Source: JAJFTV01 sp036825755 (GTDB lineage Bacteria > Chloroflexota > Anaerolineae > Anaerolineales > Anaerolineaceae). Taken from it: a DNA stretch of 64,000 nt. The notes beneath the pieces were generated by a model. The model ran no database searches. It saw only the letters and a list, made by a program, of their open reading frames with translations, and had not been told where the DNA came from. The number at the start of each line of letters is the position of its first letter. The first letter of the stretch is position 1. The position numbers were made by a program, and so were the translations under genes. Of this stretch, positions 59,578 to 64,000 are shown piece by piece. The stretch covers positions 1-64,000 of the forward strand of contig DAISXR010000006.1 in NCBI GenBank assembly GCA_036825755.1, given 5' to 3'.

Positions 59578-61725
59578 ATGAAAAAGCCCATATGCATCGT
59601 ATTGTCTGTCTTCTTTCTGGCAGTTTTATTATTAAGCAGTTGTTCCTCCTCAAGAGCTGAGATCATTGCAACTCCCTCTGTGTCCTCAACGCGCACTCTG
59701 ACCTTGTTCACCCCCAGTCGAGCCACGGTCACTGAAACGCCTACCATTCATCCTACCATTACGAAGTTTCTCACTTCCACCCGTGCCAACACATCTACTC
59801 CTTTTCCGACCTTTCCTCCATCCACCCCTGAATATCTGGGCACATCTGTCACACCAGAAGGCGAGGTAATCAGCAGCGGGAATATACACAGGCTTACGCA
59901 CGTTGCCCAATGGGGTAAGGGGATGATCCGGGGAGCGGCGTTTTCCCCCGACGGGTCGAAATTTGTGGTAGGCAGTGCTTTTGGTTTGGCGGTATATGAT
60001 AGAAAAGATCAGGACTCCGTTCCAACCTGGCTCCCTTTTAAAAGCCCTATCAATTATGTGGCTATGGCTTTTAGCCAAGATGGCAAGTATCTTCGATTGG
60101 ATAAGCCTGGAACATATTATTTTGAGGGGCGTGACGAAAACGGATTTTTCGATATTTTAGATTTTTCGACAGGTGAACTCGTAAATGATCCCGGTGAACA
60201 GATATGGATGAATGCTATAGACGTAACGGAAGATTATGGCGGGCTACATTTCACTTCCCATGACGGCACAAGAGAATTTAAGGCTCATCTTGTAAATGAC
60301 CACCATGATACGAGTCTCATGAATTCTATCCGGGAGGTTTATGATCCTCAAACCAGGGAAGTAATTTATCAATTGCCCGATGAAACGTTTTATGTGAGGT
60401 TTAATGAAGTAAATCAACCCGAATCCTGCGATTTGGAATCAACCGCAATATGCGGTAATGTATATATTCCGGTGGCATTTGCCACTTATGCAGGCTCATT
60501 CTCCCCAACAGACGACACATTTACCATTCTGTACCGCGCTCCCGATTATGCAAATACGAATCTTCTAAGCGTTTTACGAATATACAATTCAAAAAATGGA
60601 ACGTTATTAAGATTGATTGGCAATCTGGACAACCCAATTCAGACATTTTCTTATTCACCAGACGGAACCCAACTTTTGGTCGCTTATGTCGATGGATCGA
60701 TTCACCTGTGGGATATTACTGACAACGTGTCTTTATTTGGAGCATGGCATTTCAATGATTATCTCAGACTGGTTGAATTCACTGAAGATGATCAATATTT
60801 GGTATTGTGGCGAACAGATGGTTTGGAGTTTCGTTCTATGGAGAACGGCTCTTTACGTTCGCGTTATGAAATGACCGCATATTCTCTATCCCCGGTTGAT
60901 GACAATATTGTTGCAATTGCCGGGAAAGATAACGTGATTCGAATTGTTGAACTTGATAGCGCGAGAACCATCCTCCGTATCCCCGCACATGAATACCCAA
61001 TTTTTGCCGTCCAGTTCTCGCCGGACGGAAGGTATCTCGCTTCATCCGGTCAGGACTGTAAGGTCAAGCTCTGGGATGCTAGAACAGGCGAGTTCTTGCA
61101 TTTTTTTGAGGAAACTCGAGCGAGTGGTTATGAAGGCCCTCCGACTGGAGGATATGCGGGCTCACGCATTTTTATTTACTCCTTTTATTTCATTGAAGGA
61201 ACAGATCGTCTGATGGGTTTCGGCAGCTGGGGCACAATGGTTAACTGGGATATCGATACCGGGGCGACCAACTATGTGGTATATTCCGCACCGATGGATT
61301 TTTACAACGGCATGATGACAATCAATCCGCATTACCCATCTTCATTTTATGTTGATCCGGATCTCCAGCGGTTCTATATTTACGATATGACCTATGATTT
61401 GCAAACTGGCGAAGTCATAAAGACGCCGACGCCAGTATATACACCAACACCGAAACCAGGAGAACTTACTGCTCCTCAAGACTGTTCTCTATATGGGTTG
61501 ACTTCAGTTGGTGGGGAATTGAAGTTCACTAGGGGTTATGAAAAACGGGACGGGCAGATCTGCGTGTTGGATACGCAAGATAATCACCTGATACAGGTGA
61601 TTCCCGTCATCCCTTCACCGGATTATTACCTCTATATTGAGGGAATAAGTCTTTCCCATGATGGAAAAACACTGGTGGTTGCCAGCAGCATGGGCACCGT
61701 GGATCTGTACCGGATCACCCAGTAA
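59578..61725 (+). CDS. WD40-like beta-propeller lipoprotein
   Basis: 715-residue extracytoplasmic lipoprotein. A signal peptide with lipobox LLSSC (Cys about 22) is followed by a Thr/Pro/Ser-rich tether (about 30-85). Irregular WD40/YVTN-type repeats then include RGAAFSPDGSKFVVGS, IQTFSYSPDGTQLLVAYVDGSIHLWDI, IFAVQFSPDGRYLASSGQDCKVKLWDA and GISLSHDGKTLVVAS. A second Thr/Pro stretch near residue 615 interrupts the propeller. It probably forms a protein-binding scaffold at the cell surface. ATG at 59578 is used, with AAGGTGAT upstream; a GTG five codons earlier is less likely. Base composition is lower in G+C than its neighbours. Confidence 0.83.
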   Translation: MKKPICIVLSVFFLAVLLLSSCSSSRAEIIATPSVSSTRTLTLFTPSRATVTETPTIHPTITKFLTSTRANTSTPFPTFPPSTPEYLGTSVTPEGEVISSGNIHRLTHVAQWGKGMIRGAAFSPDGSKFVVGSAFGLAVYDRKDQDSVPTWLPFKSPINYVAMAFSQDGKYLRLDKPGTYYFEGRDENGFFDILDFSTGELVNDPGEQIWMNAIDVTEDYGGLHFTSHDGTREFKAHLVNDHHDTSLMNSIREVYDPQTREVIYQLPDETFYVRFNEVNQPESCDLESTAICGNVYIPVAFATYAGSFSPTDDTFTILYRAPDYANTNLLSVLRIYNSKNGTLLRLIGNLDNPIQTFSYSPDGTQLLVAYVDGSIHLWDITDNVSLFGAWHFNDYLRLVEFTEDDQYLVLWRTDGLEFRSMENGSLRSRYEMTAYSLSPVDDNIVAIAGKDNVIRIVELDSARTILRIPAHEYPIFAVQFSPDGRYLASSGQDCKVKLWDARTGEFLHFFEETRASGYEGPPTGGYAGSRIFIYSFYFIEGTDRLMGFGSWGTMVNWDIDTGATNYVVYSAPMDFYNGMMTINPHYPSSFYVDPDLQRFYIYDMTYDLQTGEVIKTPTPVYTPTPKPGELTAPQDCSLYGLTSVGGELKFTRGYEKRDGQICVLDTQDNHLIQVIPVIPSPDYYLYIEGISLSHDGKTLVVASSMGTVDLYRITQ

Positions 61726-61749
61726 AACACTTCCCGCAAAGGAATCGTC

Positions 61750-62814
61750 ATGCGACCGAACCCTCACCTGCTCAGCCAATCCGACCTTCTCGCGATCCTG
61801 GTTGAAAAAATCGAAACCGCCTATCCGGATGACATTTCTTTGCTCATTTGCTACGGCTCCTTCATCACCGGCGAGCACAGCCGCCTGTCCGACATCGACT
61901 TCTTTTTTGTGCCCGGGACGGAGCGTGGTTTGGAGTTGAATCACCAGTTTATCATCGGGCAGATCGGTTACGATCTGTGGGCTGTCACATGGGAAAAGCT
62001 GGAGCACATCGCCGGTCTGGAAGATCAGCCGGCTTCCATTTTGATGGACGGCCAGGTGCTGTACGCCTCATCCTCTGAGGATCTGGCTCGGCTGGAAGCA
62101 TTGCGGAACATCCTGCAAAACAATTTGAAGGATCAGGCCGTCATCAAACGAGTATCCGCGCGGCATCTTCAGCGGGCAAAAGCCGCCTGGTATGATCTGC
62201 ATAACGCGGAAGAGAACCTGTATGTCAGGGCGGTCCAGCTCACCGAGACGCTGATGGAGGCTGTTGCTGTGCTGAACGGCACCTGGCTCAAAAAGGGGTT
62301 GAAAAAGATCGAGCCTGAGCTGGGCAGGATGGCGGCGGTACCGGCCGGGTTCCTGGAAAGCTATCACAAATGGATTCGATCCGGCAGCCGTGTTGAAATA
62401 CTGCAAACGCTGTATGAGATGATCCTGGCTGTGGATGCCTTGTGGAAACAGAAATACGAGCCGGATCAAAGAAACACGGGCCCGGCTGACCTGGCAGGTT
62501 TCTATGAGGAATTCAAGTCGACCTATAACAAGCTGTTGCGGGCCTGTGATGAACAAAATTACGCAGACGCCTTTTACGCGGCTTACATGGTGGATCGGGA
62601 GACGCAGGCTTTTTTGACTGACTACGTCGATCCGGGTACGTTCCCTGCGCTCATCCCTGCGGTTTTGACGAAGAATTTTGAGGTTGCGCGTTCCGGTTGT
62701 CTTGAGCACGAACAGCAGTTAATTACGCTTCTCAACGGGTTCGGTATCCAAAAGAATATCTATGCGGATATGCATGAGTTTTCGAGGAACTTTTTACCCG
62801 GTTCGACTGTTTAA
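61750..62814 (+). CDS. Nucleotidyltransferase-domain protein
   Basis: 354-residue cytosolic protein. Residues about 8-110 form a MNT/ANT-type nucleotidyltransferase fold. The catalytic motif is CYGSFITGEHSRLSDIDFFFV, the GS-x(n)-DxD pattern that binds Mg-NTP. A C-terminal helical region (about 130-350) resembles the HEPN/kanamycin-nucleotidyltransferase-like helical domains that bind the substrate. Lincosamide and aminoglycoside nucleotidyltransferases have such layouts, but so do many of unknown role. An AAAGGA ribosome site is present. A scaffold gap follows 24 nt later, so its downstream neighbour is unknown. Confidence 0.8.
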   Translation: MRPNPHLLSQSDLLAILVEKIETAYPDDISLLICYGSFITGEHSRLSDIDFFFVPGTERGLELNHQFIIGQIGYDLWAVTWEKLEHIAGLEDQPASILMDGQVLYASSSEDLARLEALRNILQNNLKDQAVIKRVSARHLQRAKAAWYDLHNAEENLYVRAVQLTETLMEAVAVLNGTWLKKGLKKIEPELGRMAAVPAGFLESYHKWIRSGSRVEILQTLYEMILAVDALWKQKYEPDQRNTGPADLAGFYEEFKSTYNKLLRACDEQNYADAFYAAYMVDRETQAFLTDYVDPGTFPALIPAVLTKNFEVARSGCLEHEQQLITLLNGFGIQKNIYADMHEFSRNFLPGSTV

Positions 62815-62838
62815 TACAGGTACGCTCCTGTTTGGTTT

Positions 62839-62938
62839 NNNNNNNNNNNNNNNNNNNNNNNNNNNNNNNNNNNNNNNNNNNNNNNNNNNNNNNNNNNNNN
62901 NNNNNNNNNNNNNNNNNNNNNNNNNNNNNNNNNNNNNN
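62839..62938. other. Assembly gap (100 N), no shared flank
   Basis: Exactly 100 N of unknown true length between the nucleotidyltransferase and DUF362 genes. Unlike the gap at 32044, the flanking bases are not duplicated, so sequence may really be missing here. Confidence 0.95.
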
Positions 62939-63006
62939 ACGCTAGCGTATAGGATTGCCCTGCCTTTGAAAAAATCAACCTCAGAAGAAGGTTTCAAAAC
63001 GTATTG

Positions 63007-64000
63007 ATGAACCGCCGACAATTCCTCAAATGGCTTTCTCTCATCAGCAGCGCGGCCGCCTTAACAAGCTGCAACCTGCCCAGACAAACTCCCACCGGTA
63101 CACCGGTAACATCCACGGACACACCCACCCCCACGGAGACGCTCTCTCCCACCGGCACCGCCACTACCGCCCCCAGCCCCACCGCCACGCCCGACCCGCG
63201 CATCAAGGTGGGCATCGCGCGCGCAGCTTCGTATGAACCCGCCCTGGTGCGCGGCCAGTTACAAACCCTGCTGGACGGCATCGGCGGGCTGAGCACGTTG
63301 ATCAAACCCGGCGCGCGGGTGGGTATCAAAACCAATCTCACCGGCGCCCCGTGGTGGGACGCGTCGCTCCCGCGCCCGGCTGCCGAGCTGTTTGTCACGC
63401 ACCCGGCTGTGGTGGGCGCCCTGGGCGAGCTGTGCCTCGATTGCGGCGCGTCGGCGCTGTACATCATGGACGGCATCGCCGATGAAATCACCTGGCAAAG
63501 CTGGGGATACCAGGACATGGCCGCTCCGCTGGGCGCTCAACTGGTCAACCTGTGCAGCCCGGCTCCCTACCCGGACTTCCAGAACTTCCCGGTGGGGGCG
63601 GGTTTCCTGGCCTTTGAGCAGTTCAGCCTCAACCCGCTGCTGGCCGAGGTGGATGTACTCATCTCGGTAGCCAAGCTGAAGGTGCACACCACCACCGGCA
63701 CCACGCTCACCATGAAAAACCTGGTCGGACTGACGCCCATCCAGCCGTATGCGCGCAACGCCGCCGATACCAACCGTTCGGCGCTGCACAACACGGTGGA
63801 CGGCTTTGACGACCTGATGCCGCGCGTGATTGTGGATCTCAACCGCGCCTGCCCGGTGCAGTTGGGTGTCATCGACGGTATTCTCACCTGTGAGGGAGGC
63901 GCCGGTCCGTGGGATACTCTGCTGCCCGCGGACGCGGGGCTGCTGTTGGCCGGGTTCGACCCGGTGGCGGTGGACGCGGTGGGCACGGCCGTGATAGGTT
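63007..64000 (+). CDS. DUF362-domain exported protein, 3' end beyond the window
   Basis: Partial gene, open to the end of the window (331 codons visible). The N-terminus MNRRQFLKWLSLISSAAALTSC reads as a lipoprotein signal with a twin-arginine-like RRQFLK and a lipobox Cys near residue 22. A Thr/Pro tether follows (about 25-60). The DUF362 domain starts at RIKVGIARA and includes KTNLTGA, DVLISVAKLKVHTTTGTTLTMKNLVGL and GVIDGILTCEGGAGPWD. The KxH...T..KN pattern is the conserved DUF362 core. The biochemical role of DUF362 is unsettled; some members carry ferredoxin domains, which may lie past the edge. I derived the frame directly from the bases. Confidence 0.85.
   Translation, partial: MNRRQFLKWLSLISSAAALTSCNLPRQTPTGTPVTSTDTPTPTETLSPTGTATTAPSPTATPDPRIKVGIARAASYEPALVRGQLQTLLDGIGGLSTLIKPGARVGIKTNLTGAPWWDASLPRPAAELFVTHPAVVGALGELCLDCGASALYIMDGIADEITWQSWGYQDMAAPLGAQLVNLCSPAPYPDFQNFPVGAGFLAFEQFSLNPLLAEVDVLISVAKLKVHTTTGTTLTMKNLVGLTPIQPYARNAADTNRSALHNTVDGFDDLMPRVIVDLNRACPVQLGVIDGILTCEGGAGPWDTLLPADAGLLLAGFDPVAVDAVGTAVIG

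Noticed and set aside
1..64000. tRNA, rRNA, insertion sequences, integrases or prophage genes.
   Set aside because: I looked for these on both strands and saw no convincing example by eye; a covariance-model scan was not possible.

Overview
The window looks like a chromosomal stretch of an anaerobic or microaerobic Chloroflexota bacterium, probably class Anaerolineae, recovered as a scaffolded metagenome bin. Three things suggest this. Lipoproteins carry Thr/Pro-rich linkers typical of that phylum. The metabolic set (tryptophanase, corrinoid methyl transfer, a DUF438/hemerythrin protein, a molybdopterin oxidoreductase) fits anaerobic growth. Two runs of exactly 100 N (32044-32143 and 62839-62938) are scaffold gaps. 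The placement is inference from gene content; no rRNA or tRNA gene was seen.

Layout. 0.2-5.7 kb: tryptophanase, a divergent DauR/YheO-type regulator, an acyl-ACP thioesterase, a Crp/Fnr regulator, a 2x[4Fe-4S] ferredoxin and a DUF438-hemerythrin-PAS protein. 5.9-14 kb (minus strand): peptide-type solute-binding lipoprotein, a NarL-type two-component pair, a homocysteine S-methyltransferase with its corrinoid protein, and a GH172 (DUF2961) enzyme. 14-19 kb: an ABC-2 exporter operon (two ATPases, permease, HlyD-like adaptor), with a divergent DesK/LiaS-like two-component pair and a small secreted protein at 19.3-22 kb. 22-30 kb: a plasmid-like maintenance module. It holds ParA plus a ribbon-helix-helix protein, a second ParA plus a ParB-like protein, a divergent ExeA-like ATPase, and a protein with a DnaA domain-I-like N-terminus but no AAA+ domain. 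Three kinds of repeated cis element accompany these genes. 30-37.5 kb: RibD/DHFR-fold reductase, ADP-ribosylglycohydrolase, a DtxR/multicopper-oxidase/ZIP metal operon, and a molybdopterin oxidoreductase. 37.5-53.4 kb: PknB-like kinase, tandem-GNAT protein, dynamin-like GTPase, a membrane glycosyltransferase-like gene broken by an in-frame TAG, an ECF sigma/anti-sigma pair, a second glycosyltransferase-like membrane protein, and a third NarL-type pair. 53.6-64 kb: B12-binding radical SAM protein, serine hydrolase, RACo-type corrinoid activator, WD40-like lipoprotein, nucleotidyltransferase, and a DUF362 protein cut by the window edge.

How they fit together. The corrinoid protein, the homocysteine methyltransferase and the distant RACo-like activator can form one methyl-transfer system. 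DtxR, the cupredoxin-type oxidase and the ZIP transporter form a metal-controlled operon with a DtxR-like box upstream. The signal-transduction load is high: three DesK/NarL-type pairs, an ECF pair and a Ser/Thr kinase. The most unusual stretch is 22.2-29.9 kb. It has an array of RTGCAA-N3-TTGCAY palindromes at about 24-25 bp spacing between convergent genes, a GGGTCGCC repeat cluster upstream of one parA, and two nearly identical GTGTAACCGCGGTTACAC palindromes. Together these look like a resident or integrated replicon.

Non-coding notes. Dispersed hairpin repeats fill 12.6-12.85, 14.15-14.6 and 55.1-55.6 kb. Several genes appear to be transcribed leaderless, with a -10 hexamer 6-7 nt upstream of the start codon.
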